Assembly: GCA_017994195.1 (NCBI GenBank)
Contig: JAGOLG010000006.1
Coordinates: forward strand, 1 to 34,137
DNA: 34,137 nucleotides
Source of the DNA: Rhabdochlamydiaceae bacterium
Lineage (GTDB): Bacteria; Chlamydiota; Chlamydiia; Chlamydiales; Rhabdochlamydiaceae
Direction of reading: 5' to 3'
Shown: piece by piece, positions 15,658 through 23,493 of the stretch
How positions within the stretch are numbered: the first letter of the stretch is position 1
Layout: the number at the start of each line of letters is the position of its first letter
The notes under the pieces: model-generated
What the model saw: the letters and a program-made list of their open reading frames with translations, nothing else
The model's database searches: none
What the model was told of the DNA's origin: nothing
Translations under genes and position numbers: made by a program

Positions 15658-15677
15658 AAAATGACTCCTTAATTATT

Positions 15678-16235
15678 TTAAACCCGTTGAATATATTCGG
15701 CAGTTTGGGTGTCGACTTTTACAATATCTCCTGTCTCTACGAATAGAGGCACATCAATCTTAGCCCCGGTTTCTAAAACAGCTGTCTTTGTTCCATTTGA
15801 AAGCGGAGAAGCTCCGGCATCCGGCTCTGTTTTAACAACCATAAGCTCTAAAAATTGAGGAAGCTCAACAGAGAAAATTGAATCTCCATAACTCATCGCT
15901 TTGATGTCGATTCCTTCTTTGAGAAAGTTGACTTTGTCTCCAATGATCCCTGCTGGAACAAGCACTTGCTCTAAGTTGCCGACATCGAGAAAGAGATAAT
16001 CTTTCCCTTCGAGATAGAGATACTCAAGTTTGCGCTCGGAAAGAGCCACTTCTTGAACCGCTTGGCCAGCTTTAAAGTTTTTTTCGATCGTATCATCTGA
16101 GATCAGATCTTTCAGTTTGGCTTTGATAAAGGGAGTGCCTTTAGCTACGGTAACTTTGACGCAGGATTCTACTCGATAGATTTTTCCATCGAGAGAGATT
16201 GTCATGCCAGGTGTCAGATGTTGTGTTGTGCTCAT
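15678..16235 (-). CDS. efp: Translation elongation factor P
   Basis: EF-P binds ribosomes stalled at consecutive prolines and promotes peptide-bond formation. The three beta-barrel domains fill 185 aa, the usual length. The domain I loop that reaches the peptidyl-transferase centre reads VAKGTPF, with Lys32 where E. coli carries beta-lysyl-modified Lys34, so a lysine modification is likely. The C-terminal block TGAKIDVPLFVETGDIVKVDTQTAEYIQRV is the classic EF-P signature. It lies between the HAD gene (four-base ATGA overlap) and accB (20-base gap). Chlamydiae commonly carry two efp genes; this one is in the rpe-acc context. Confidence 0.97.
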   Translation of the reverse strand: MSTTQHLTPGMTISLDGKIYRVESCVKVTVAKGTPFIKAKLKDLISDDTIEKNFKAGQAVQEVALSERKLEYLYLEGKDYLFLDVGNLEQVLVPAGIIGDKVNFLKEGIDIKAMSYGDSIFSVELPQFLELMVVKTEPDAGASPLSNGTKTAVLETGAKIDVPLFVETGDIVKVDTQTAEYIQRV

Positions 16236-16897
16236 AATCCTTCTATTATCTCTTGAATTTGATTCAGTTTTCTAATGGTAAAATCAACATCGGCCGAATT
16301 TTTATTGCTGCAAAGGCCTCTTCCCCACTGCATCTGGATGGTTTTACAACCCAGCTCTTTTGCAGGTGTTAAATCTCTTTTTACTCTGTCGCCGCATACA
16401 ATCGTTTTATTTGGTGCGGTATTTAATTCTTCCAAAACTTCTTGGTAAGAAGATTTTTTATCTTCTTTCTCCGAGATAATGATTTTACTAAAAATTGTTG
16501 AATCTAGACCAGCATTTTTCATCTTTAAAAGCTGCTGATGGGGTTTTCCCATGGTAACTAAGGCCAGTTGATGGGTTTCTTTTAAAGAATTTAACACATT
16601 AGCGGCATATTCCAGAGGAAAAACGGTGAAATCTTCGGGCAGCTCTCCATAAACAATTTCTTCACCAAGCAGAAGAAGTTCAGGATCTCCATCGATAAGC
16701 TCTAAAAATTCTTTGAGCGTTTGCGATGCGCTTTCGGACGACAAATCCATCCGCCGAAGTGTTTTTAAAGCCTCGTCAAAATTGCCTACTTTAAGCCCTG
16801 CTTCAACCATTTTGTGAAGGGCTCTTTCAAGCTGCACCGGAGTGATCGATCCTGTCGTGTCGATCAATGTATCGTCCAAATCAAAGATGATCAACAA
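16232..16897 (-). CDS. HAD-superfamily hydrolase
   Basis: This is a haloacid dehalogenase-fold phosphatase. Motif I is FDLDDTLID, with nucleophile Asp6 and acid/base Asp8. Motif II is the Thr in LALVTMGKP, a Lys near KIIISEKEDKK may serve as motif III, and motif IV is CGDRVKRDL. A helical cap lies between motifs I and II (C1 type). The substrate is unknown. An in-frame TGA lies one codon upstream of two TTG codons (16895-16897 and 16892-16894), so it must start at TTG. It overlaps the end of the yvcK-like gene by 17 bases, and its own stop overlaps efp by four bases, so expression is probably coupled to its neighbours. Confidence 0.88.
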   Translation of the reverse strand: MLIIFDLDDTLIDTTGSITPVQLERALHKMVEAGLKVGNFDEALKTLRRMDLSSESASQTLKEFLELIDGDPELLLLGEEIVYGELPEDFTVFPLEYAANVLNSLKETHQLALVTMGKPHQQLLKMKNAGLDSTIFSKIIISEKEDKKSSYQEVLEELNTAPNKTIVCGDRVKRDLTPAKELGCKTIQMQWGRGLCSNKNSADVDFTIRKLNQIQEIIEGL

Positions 16898-17843
16898 TTT
16901 TCATTAACTCGCTAGCTAATTTTTTACAGTCGTGCCGGATGAGACTCCGTTTCATTAGATCTTTTTTTACACCGGCGCGCAGCTCTCCTAAAAGTCCAGC
17001 TTCGCGGATACGGGCATCGTTTAGATCGTTTTCGATGAGATCCCCTTCTTCAGCATAGAGCGCGATCAATTCTTTCGGGGGATTTTGATTGTTAACCAAG
17101 ATATAATCGAAAACGTCTCCCCCAACGAATTTCTCAAGTTCTTTCACATAGTCGCTTACCTTAAAGTGAGAGGTTTGCCCTCTTCGGTTCATGAGGTTCA
17201 CCACAAAAATCTTTTTAGCATCGCTTTGTACAAGCGCTTCACTCACACCCTCAACGAGGAAATTCGGGATGAGGGAGGTATGAAGGCCGCCGGGGCCGAC
17301 AATGATGACGTCAGCATTCATGATTTCATTGATGGCGTGAGGGTTGGCTTTTGGGTAAGGTTCAAGATAAATACTGCTATAGCCGTTTTCAATCTCATTC
17401 GACATATAGATTTCGCGCTCGCCTTCTAGAAGCTGGCAATTTTTAAGAATCATCTTCAGCCGCACTTGGTGCGTCGTAACAGGAATGACTTTCCCTTTGA
17501 TATAGAGAATTTTGCCGACTTCTTCGACAGCTTTTTCAAAACTGCCCGTGACTTTTTCAAGTGCAGAAAGAAGCAGATTGCCAAAGCTGTGTCCCACAAG
17601 GCCGCCCTGCTCAAAGCGATAGTTCATGAGGCTTCGCATGAGGCGTGAAGAATCAGACAGCGCTACCAGGCATTGTCTTACATCACCGGGAGGAAGAACC
17701 CCGAGCTCATCTCGCAAAATCCCCGTGCTCCCTCCGTCGTCTGCCATTGAGACAATTGCGCTGATATCGACATCGTAATTGCGCAGCCCTTTAAGAACGG
17801 TAAAGTTGCCGGTTCCACCACCGATCGTGACTATTTTTTTCAT
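16881..17843 (-). CDS. yvcK: YvcK/CofD-like (gluconeogenesis factor family) protein
   Basis: YvcK-family proteins bind UDP-sugars. In Bacillus and Mycobacterium they are needed for cell-wall homeostasis on gluconeogenic carbon sources. The family blocks are clear: IGGGTGNFTVLKGLR (7-21), VSMADDGGSTGILRDELGVLPPGDVRQCL (32-60), EQGGLVGHSFGNL, and VIIVGPGGLHTSLIPN. The length of 320 aa is standard. Its start overlaps the rpe stop by four bases (ATGA). Its presence between rpe and efp suggests the operon ties carbon flux to envelope synthesis; the family role is established, the link here is inferred. Confidence 0.93.
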   Translation of the reverse strand: MKKIVTIGGGTGNFTVLKGLRNYDVDISAIVSMADDGGSTGILRDELGVLPPGDVRQCLVALSDSSRLMRSLMNYRFEQGGLVGHSFGNLLLSALEKVTGSFEKAVEEVGKILYIKGKVIPVTTHQVRLKMILKNCQLLEGEREIYMSNEIENGYSSIYLEPYPKANPHAINEIMNADVIIVGPGGLHTSLIPNFLVEGVSEALVQSDAKKIFVVNLMNRRGQTSHFKVSDYVKELEKFVGGDVFDYILVNNQNPPKELIALYAEEGDLIENDLNDARIREAGLLGELRAGVKKDLMKRSLIRHDCKKLASELMKIVDHL

Positions 17844-18517
17844 CCCTTGATCCTCAGGTTCTCCATAGCTTTTTTCATATCCGGAGCCTGATATAGATAG
17901 TGTCCGGCGACTAAGATCGTGGCCCCTGCTTTGATGCAGCGCGCGCCCGTCTCTACATTGATGCCTCCATCGACTTGAATATCGAGGCTCGCCCCAGCTT
18001 CTTGAGCTAATTTTCGTGTATACTCAATTTTCTTTAAAACTTTAGGCATGAACTCTTGCCCGCCAAATCCGGGATTCACGCTCATGAAAAGAATCATGTC
18101 AGCATGAGTAATACATTTTTCTACCATTTCTTGAGATGTTTCCGGGCGAAAAGCAACACCGTTTTTAACCCCGCATTTCCGAATATAAGAAAGCGTATCA
18201 TGAACATCTTCGGTCGCCTCGAAATGAAATGTCACACCGTCGGCGCCTGACTCAACAAACTGCTCCACATATTCATAAGGGTTGTACATCATGAGATGCA
18301 CATCAAGAAACAGAGAGGTCGCTCTATTGATGGCTGCAACAACTTTTGGCCCAAAAGTCAAATTGGGAACAAAATGACCATCCATGATATCGAGATGAAG
18401 ACCGTCGGCTCCGGCATCTTCGGCCCTTTTAGCTTCATCAGCAATCCGTCCAAAATCTGCCGAAAGAATAGAAGGGAAAACCCTAACCTGTTTTTTTGAA
18501 GAATTTTTATTGTGCAT
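17840..18517 (-). CDS. rpe: Ribulose-phosphate 3-epimerase
   Basis: It interconverts ribulose 5-phosphate and xylulose 5-phosphate in the pentose phosphate pathway. The TIM-barrel motifs are SILSADF (16-22), the metal and catalytic site HLDIMDGHFVPN (41-52, with His41 and Asp43), DVHLMM (72-77, His74), NPGFGGQEF, and the second catalytic Asp in QVDGGIN. The length of 225 aa is normal. It is the first gene of a seven-gene minus-strand operon. AAGAAG just before the ATG is a weak ribosome-binding site. Confidence 0.97.
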   Translation of the reverse strand: MHNKNSSKKQVRVFPSILSADFGRIADEAKRAEDAGADGLHLDIMDGHFVPNLTFGPKVVAAINRATSLFLDVHLMMYNPYEYVEQFVESGADGVTFHFEATEDVHDTLSYIRKCGVKNGVAFRPETSQEMVEKCITHADMILFMSVNPGFGGQEFMPKVLKKIEYTRKLAQEAGASLDIQVDGGINVETGARCIKAGATILVAGHYLYQAPDMKKAMENLRIKG

Positions 18518-18528
18518 TCTTCTTAAAT

Positions 18529-18556
18529 CTTAAAGTTTTACCCTGGATCCCGTCAA
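18529..18556 (-). promoter_or_regulatory. Weak candidate promoter for the rpe operon
   Basis: Read on the minus strand: TTGACG (-35, 18551-18556), a 16-base spacer and TTTAAG (-10, 18529-18534). The -35 is good and the -10 is poor. The transcript would start only a few bases before the rpe ATG. Confidence 0.3.
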
Positions 18557-18590
18557 TCAGTATGTAGCAAATATTAAATTAAATTTTATT

Positions 18591-19310
18591 TTAAAATCGA
18601 GCGCCAAGACCCCCGCCAATCTTACCTCCGCCCATATTATGGGTTTGGTTAAAATGCACTGGAAGATAGGAATAGTCTGCAAAAAGACTCAAATAAAAAA
18701 TAGAACTGAGGCGCACATTAGCGCCAGTTTTTAAGATGCCGCCAATAGCGGCTCTGGATCTATGCTGCTTGTTCGTGTGGCACCCGGAACAGCAACGTAT
18801 TTTGTTTTCAATATATACAAATCCTACCTCTGGCCCTATGCCCGCATACAATAAAAGGGCATCCTCGAAGAAATATCCAATCCCCTTTACCCCAAAACTG
18901 ACATCAAACATATCTACACTACTGCTTCCACACGGTCCGCGCCTCTTGCCATCCATAAAAATCCATTCAACATTGCCCCATATGCCAATATTATTGTGGT
19001 TCTTAAGCGTTCTTGCTGCTTCAACTTGCAAGCTTAGTCCCACATTTCCATAGATTTCTCGAAATGTATGACCTGAAGGATAAAAAGCCGCAGCTCGAAC
19101 TTCTATTGAATTGAGCTTTCTTGAAGCGGGCTTTTGTGTAGTTTTCATTGGTTCTGAGTTACTATTAGTATTAAGCGAATCCGCTTCTATAGGCTCTGAT
19201 AGGCCGCTTGAATCACGAGGCGCGGATGAGATTTCTGCATCTATAGCGCTCATCGAAGAGCTCGAACAAATTAAACTTAAACAGATTAATCCAAAAAATC
19301 TTTTATTCAT
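18591..19310 (-). CDS. Secreted outer-membrane beta-barrel-like protein (239 aa)
   Basis: The start is set at the ATG at 19310, because AGGA lies seven bases upstream and the product begins with a clear signal peptide (MNKRFFGLICLSLICSSSSMSA). A Ser/Glu-rich linker follows to about residue 65. After it come alternating hydrophobic strands with short turns (RAAAFYPSG, VGLSLQVEAAR, FGVKGIGYFF, LLLYAGIGPEVGFVYI) and a terminal GGGLGARF. A final Phe on an amphipathic strand is the usual BAM recognition signal of outer-membrane barrels. Length suggests an 8-stranded OmpA/OmpW-size barrel. A CC-x-x-C cluster (RCCSGC) in one loop may form disulfides. The specific family is not recognised. It overlaps the end of the upstream DUF11 gene by 8 bases. 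Confidence 0.78.
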   Translation of the reverse strand: MNKRFFGLICLSLICSSSSMSAIDAEISSAPRDSSGLSEPIEADSLNTNSNSEPMKTTQKPASRKLNSIEVRAAAFYPSGHTFREIYGNVGLSLQVEAARTLKNHNNIGIWGNVEWIFMDGKRRGPCGSSSVDMFDVSFGVKGIGYFFEDALLLYAGIGPEVGFVYIENKIRCCSGCHTNKQHRSRAAIGGILKTGANVRLSSIFYLSLFADYSYLPVHFNQTHNMGGGKIGGGLGARF

Positions 19311-21336
19311 GAATGATCCTAATATTAATGGGTGCACTTTCCATATTATTTGAAGAAACAGCTACAAGTGAAAATTGATTGGCTTCATTTTTTGAGTGAA
19401 GACATGTTTCAAAGACAAGCGGGCCGCTTGCAGGCACTGTTGCCACGACCTGACCGTTTTTGTATATTCTATATGCCACGATATCCGACGATGTGAAAGG
19501 ATCCCATGTGGCTGTTAACGTATGTTTGGTTTTATTAATAAATTCGCATTTTTTAATAACTCCATTAAAATTACCCGGCGGTGTAGGAAGAATAATCGAT
19601 ACAATATTCGAATTATTAGCAGTAATGACCGGGGTTTGACACGAGGTGAAGCCAAACGACGCAGTTCCAAAGTTATGAAAGACATTTCCTGACACAGGCA
19701 TACTAGAAACCAAGACTTGGTATTCGAGCGTCACTACAACCCCTGCATTGATGTTACCAAGTGGAACTCCTGTGGTTAGATTAGGGTCAGGCTGAAGAAC
19801 GTTGTCTATCTTAAATGTACCTGGAACGTAAATAAGCCCCGTCTCTAAGACATCGATAAAGACAACATTCTCACCATTTCCTAGCCCTGCTGTATTATCA
19901 ATGGTAATAGTAAACGTAACTGTATCTCCAACATTAGCATTAACACTATTTTGACCATTTACTTTTTTCATCGGCACAATGACAGGTGCCAGAACTTGTA
20001 TCTGGACACCTAAAGCATTTATCAAATAATCATCACCTGACGTTGTAGCCAAAGTAAAAGCTGTTGTTTGATTTGCCACGAGTTGTGCTGAACCGTCGAC
20101 ATTTGTAATGTCATACCCCTGCCTTGCTCCAGGTACATTACGTAATGCCGGATTTTGATTCACGTTACAAAATGTTCCTGATGTAGTAATTAGATTCCCA
20201 GAACTATCATTAATTTGAGATGCGAAGAAATTGTCCACTATATTATTAGGACCAGACAGTCTAGATCCAGCCAGTGCTAAGTTAAGAATTGTGGATGCAA
20301 ATCGCATGCTGTCTCCGTCTTTATCAGTGCCGGCATCGCCTTCTATTGCACTAATAAGTATTCTGGCATTTTGAGGCCCTGTTGGTGGAGTACAAAACCC
20401 GCTGACCTCAGCGGCATTACTCTGTGTGTTTTGTGCTTGCTGAGCCGCCACAAAAAAACTGATGTTGTTGACAACACCAGCTGGTAGAGAAGGATCTTGA
20501 AATACAATAGCTAAGGTCCAACCTGCTGCATTATGCGTTTCATCAAATTGAGATACAGTTGCTGGAATTCCACTAACCATATACGTTCCTAGAGGATTTG
20601 CAAGAGAGGGCATTGAAAATAATGCAGTCACATTTGCACTACGTACATAATTGCCGCCACAATAAAAAGGTTGTACATCAGCTGCTGGGTTTTGGGAATT
20701 CTGAGCGGTGATGGGGTCTGCAACAATAGCATGGACCTGTCCATCAGCCGTAGTAAAAGAGATGGGTCCATCAGCAAAAGCTAAGACACAGGCGGGATTA
20801 GCTCCAATTGGATTTCCTGAGGCTGGATTACTGCAGTAGTATCCATAGCTACCGCTCCAAATAAGTTCAGCATAAAGTATCGTACTGCCAGGCGGAAAAG
20901 TTGTAGAGTCTAAAACAGCTGTCGAGCCATTCTGAGTCCAATCAATGCTGGTACCTGCAGGTCCACCCGTATTAAGGGCCGGAACACTTGGATACGAACC
21001 TACAATCATTGTTGGATCTGTAGTAGAGAAGGCTCCAATCGCATCAAAGGTTCCAATATCATTAAAACATTCTGCTTTACTAAGACCAAGTGTATTCCCA
21101 ATGAAAACGATCTGGCCATTTAATCCTACTGTTGAGAATCGAAGTATGTAGTTGTTAAGGATAGGAGCAACACAGGGTAGACCTGGTTGAGCAGGTCCAG
21201 GACAAGTAGCGGGAATAGCGGTACAATTACAAGCTCCAAATAATGTACCGGGTGCACCCAAAGAAAAACTCAAAAAACATAGACAGATTTGAAAGAGGCG
21301 GAAGCAAAGCTGCAAAAACTGTATTCTCGGTTTCAT
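19303..21336 (-). CDS. Secreted DUF11-domain surface protein (677 aa)
   Basis: The hydrophobic N-terminus (about 6-27) looks like a signal peptide, followed by a Cys/Pro-rich segment (ACNCTAIPATCPGPAQPG). Residues about 60-445 form an all-beta region with FIGNTLGLSK and AELIWSGSYGY. A DUF11-type repeat follows (about 450-580, with NVGDTVTFTITIDN and GNVFHNFGTA). A C-terminal fibronectin-III-like domain (about 590-677) starts at KKCEFINKT. The protein at 25373-28750 has the same three blocks in the same order, so the two are paralogues. DUF11 proteins are typically cell-surface stalks or adhesins; the ligand is unknown. GAGGT five bases before the ATG supports the start. It is co-directional with the barrel-like gene it overlaps. 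Confidence 0.85.
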   Translation of the reverse strand: MKPRIQFLQLCFRLFQICLCFLSFSLGAPGTLFGACNCTAIPATCPGPAQPGLPCVAPILNNYILRFSTVGLNGQIVFIGNTLGLSKAECFNDIGTFDAIGAFSTTDPTMIVGSYPSVPALNTGGPAGTSIDWTQNGSTAVLDSTTFPPGSTILYAELIWSGSYGYYCSNPASGNPIGANPACVLAFADGPISFTTADGQVHAIVADPITAQNSQNPAADVQPFYCGGNYVRSANVTALFSMPSLANPLGTYMVSGIPATVSQFDETHNAAGWTLAIVFQDPSLPAGVVNNISFFVAAQQAQNTQSNAAEVSGFCTPPTGPQNARILISAIEGDAGTDKDGDSMRFASTILNLALAGSRLSGPNNIVDNFFASQINDSSGNLITTSGTFCNVNQNPALRNVPGARQGYDITNVDGSAQLVANQTTAFTLATTSGDDYLINALGVQIQVLAPVIVPMKKVNGQNSVNANVGDTVTFTITIDNTAGLGNGENVVFIDVLETGLIYVPGTFKIDNVLQPDPNLTTGVPLGNINAGVVVTLEYQVLVSSMPVSGNVFHNFGTASFGFTSCQTPVITANNSNIVSIILPTPPGNFNGVIKKCEFINKTKHTLTATWDPFTSSDIVAYRIYKNGQVVATVPASGPLVFETCLHSKNEANQFSLVAVSSNNMESAPINIRIIHE

Positions 21337-21409
21337 TTTTACCTCATCAAAAAGTGACTTTTGTACAACTAAACCTTTTAGTGCAAGTAAATTTGCATAA
21401 AAAAAACAA

Positions 21410-21438
21410 TTGCCGCGAATTAAATTTTTAGATATATA
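21410..21438 (+). promoter_or_regulatory. Candidate promoter for the barrel/collagen gene pair
   Basis: TTGCCG (21410-21415), a 17-base spacer and TATATA (21433-21438) lie in the divergent spacer before the gene at 21470. The implied leader is about 24 bases. No equally good minus-strand promoter was found for the DUF11 gene in the same spacer. Confidence 0.45.
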
Positions 21439-21469
21439 TTCTTCGGAATGCTTGGGGTCAAGATAAAAG

Positions 21470-22363
21470 ATGGATGATAAATTTCAGAGTTGGTTTAGAA
21501 TTTATCCTCTTCTTGCCTTGTTCTTCTATGCAAATCACCTCTTCTCAGATACTCCCACTCCCTCGGCCTCAGCAAATGAAAAGCTAGTTCCTCCATGCAA
21601 GTCCTATTTAACCGCTCGTCATATTGAACATGAAGGTGTAGGGTATGATGAAGGCTATTCCACAATCGAAGGTCTTGTATTTCCTGCTTCATCTCCTAAC
21701 CGTGTTTTCCCTTTCATCGATCTTCGATTGCATCGCTTCGATAATAACGAGTATGCAGCCAATGCAGGTTTCGGACTGCGGGGCGGAGCTTTTAATGATA
21801 AGGTTTTCTTCGGACTGAATACTTATTTCGATTATAGATCCGATCATTTTCACCGTTTCCATTTTACTCAGATCGGCCTTGGTTTTGAAACACTCAGTAA
21901 AGCTCTCGATTTTAGAGTTAATGGTTACTTCCCCTTAAAAAGAGAGGAAACCATTCGCCGCTGTGTTTTTGATCAATTTATTGGCGGGTTTTTTATGATT
22001 AAAAGAAGGGTAGAAGTTGCTTTGACAGGCGTCAATGCTGAAATTGGCAGAACTTTAACAAAGAGCCATGCGGCCTCTGTTTATGGAGCAATAGGGCCTT
22101 ATTATTATGGGGGTGATGTTTGCCGCCATGCCTTTGGCGGGAAATTTCGTCTGCATGTTATATTTTCTGACTTCTTCTTCATCGATGGAATTGTGACTCA
22201 TGATTCCCTTTATAAGACGCGTGCACAAGGACAAATGGGATTCACCTTTTCTCTAGGATGCGCAGGAAAAAATCAAAACAAACACAACCGACTATCTCAA
22301 CCGGTCGAACGAAATGAAATCATCGTTCTTGACAAATACTGTAAGTGGAGAACAAACTTTTGA
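21470..22363 (+). CDS. Inverse-autotransporter (intimin/invasin-type) beta-barrel protein without passenger
   Basis: A signal-like hydrophobic stretch (about 10-26) precedes a barrel region with features I associate with the intimin-family inverse autotransporter: [10 protein letters not shown] (63-72), [12 protein letters not shown] (80-91), [11 protein letters not shown] (113-123), [22 protein letters not shown] (within 135-156), and the terminal RNEIIVLDK block where intimin barrels lead into their passenger. In that family the barrel sits in the outer membrane and the passenger, C-terminal to it, is pushed to the surface. Here the protein stops at residue 297, nine codons after that block, so no passenger is encoded in this frame. 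The next gene, a collagen-like secreted protein, begins within a few bases. Candidate roles are a stand-alone porin-like barrel or half of a two-part surface system. The Shine-Dalgarno is weak. Confidence 0.8.
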   Translation: MDDKFQSWFRIYPLLALFFYANHLFSDTPTPSASANEKLVPPCKSYLTARHIEHEGVGYDEGYSTIEGLVFPASSPNRVFPFIDLRLHRFDNNEYAANAGFGLRGGAFNDKVFFGLNTYFDYRSDHFHRFHFTQIGLGFETLSKALDFRVNGYFPLKREETIRRCVFDQFIGGFFMIKRRVEVALTGVNAEIGRTLTKSHAASVYGAIGPYYYGGDVCRHAFGGKFRLHVIFSDFFFIDGIVTHDSLYKTRAQGQMGFTFSLGCAGKNQNKHNRLSQPVERNEIIVLDKYCKWRTNF

Positions 22364-22368
22364 AAAAA

Positions 22369-23382
22369 ATGACTATCATGAGCAAACTTAAATCGCTGTT
22401 TTTTGGATTGTGCACTTTTCTATTTATTGTAAGTTTTACTCCCCTCTCAGCAGACGATTGTAAAACGCCGAAACAAGGACCTCCCGGACCTCAAGGTCCT
22501 CAGGGTCTTCAAGGTCCTCAAGGACCCACAGGGCCAGGAGCTGGAGCAACCGGTCCTACAGGACCAGCAGGCCCTACAGGACCAACAGGACCCGCAGGTG
22601 CAACTGGAGCAACTGGGGCTGGCGCCACGGGTGCAACCGGAGCGACCGGGACAGCTGGAGCTACAGGAGCCACCGGCGCTACGGGGGCAACTGGGGCAAC
22701 CGGAGCCACTGGTGCTACAGGTGCGACCGGAGCCACCGGAGCCACCGGGGCAACTGGAGCTACAGGCGCTACGGGTGCGACCGGAGCAACTGGAGCTACC
22801 GGGCCTACAGGCCCAACAGGACCGACTGGGCCTACAGGACCTACGGGACCGACCGGGGCAACAGGCGCTGCTGGATGCGGACTCTCTGCTGTTGGCTATA
22901 TTTCAACAGCTACAGTCACTGCAGCATTAGCGCCTCCTGCTGCTGTTCCATTCGCAACACCAAACGTCCTTGGGATACCATCCCCAAACGTAGCTGTAGG
23001 TATTAGTTTGTTCACATCGCTCGGCGTTCCTTATGGATTTACCGTTACAACAGCAGGAATGTATGAGATTACATATGGCATCTTTTTAAATGATACGGGA
23101 GGACTCATTGGTCTTGTTAAAACAACCGGTGCAGTCTCAACTATATTACCCAATACTGCCATTGATACGGGCGCTGCCCATCAACTTTCTACTGTAACAA
23201 CGATTCAATGCCTTGCAGTTGGTGATATGATTCAGTTATTTGTACTGGGCAAATCACCTGCTAATAATGTTTCATTGGATAGTAATTTAGTTGTAACGCC
23301 CGGATCCCCCCCTATATTACCCACGGTTACTACAGTTTCAGCGTTCATGACAATAAAACAAGTTGTTTGCTCTTGCCCTTAA
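22369..23382 (+). CDS. Collagen-like secreted protein with BclA-type C-terminal domain
   Basis: The start is set at the ATG at 22369; ATG 22378 and GTG 22345 are alternatives, and GTG 22345 would overlap the barrel gene. A signal peptide ([21 protein letters not shown]) is followed by about 132 residues of Gly-X-Y repeats. They begin as GPQ/GPP, pass through GPT/GPA, then run as 16 consecutive GAT triplets, and end in six GPT. Two one- or two-residue breaks interrupt the register. The remaining roughly 169 residues form an all-beta domain resembling the trimerising C1q/TNF-like head of spore-surface BclA, and end in CSCP. Such proteins form trimeric stalk-and-head fibres on surfaces. Thr in the Y position is a known O-glycosylation site in BclA. 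Codons vary throughout the GAT run. It follows the barrel gene by 5 bases and is probably co-expressed. Confidence 0.88.
   Translation: MTIMSKLKSLFFGLCTFLFIVSFTPLSADDCKTPKQGPPGPQGPQGLQGPQGPTGPGAGATGPTGPAGPTGPTGPAGATGATGAGATGATGATGTAGATGATGATGATGATGATGATGATGATGATGATGATGATGATGATGATGPTGPTGPTGPTGPTGPTGATGAAGCGLSAVGYISTATVTAALAPPAAVPFATPNVLGIPSPNVAVGISLFTSLGVPYGFTVTTAGMYEITYGIFLNDTGGLIGLVKTTGAVSTILPNTAIDTGAAHQLSTVTTIQCLAVGDMIQLFVLGKSPANNVSLDSNLVVTPGSPPILPTVTTVSAFMTIKQVVCSCP
22477..22872 (+). repeat. Collagen-type 9-base tandem repeat (Gly-X-Y)
   Basis: These 396 bases encode Gly-X-Y triplets. The core 22657-22800 is 16 units of GGN-GCN-ACN (Gly-Ala-Thr). Synonymous positions differ between neighbouring units, so the repeat is exact in protein but not in DNA. 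It is strikingly GC-richer than its surroundings. The reverse strand reads as Val-Ala-Pro repeats, which are a shadow. Confidence 0.95.
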
Positions 23383-23442
23383 AAAAATGAGAAAAGATGC
23401 CTTGCGAATAGTTGCACTAAACCTTAAACCAAGAAGAATCTC

Positions 23443-23456
23443 CTCCGTTTACGGAG
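23443..23456 (+). other. Small inverted repeat in the leader of the 23494 gene
   Basis: CTCCG (23443-23447), a TTTA loop and CGGAG (23452-23456) form a 5-bp perfect hairpin. It has no T-run, so it is not a standard terminator. It lies about 38 bases before the ATG of the next gene and could be a leader structure or chance. Confidence 0.3.
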
Positions 23457-23493
23457 CATGTTCTTCCAAATGCATAAATGATAGGAGTTATCA

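Noticed and set aside
22345-22363. Possible -1 frameshift joining the inverse-autotransporter barrel to the collagen as one passenger
   Set aside because: The two frames overlap by only 19 bases, the sequence AAACTTTTGA is not a canonical X-XXY-YYZ slippery site, and the collagen has its own signal peptide.
22477-22872. CRISPR-like or satellite array
   Set aside because: The period is 9 bases with no spacers and it encodes Gly-X-Y in frame, so it is a collagen coding repeat.
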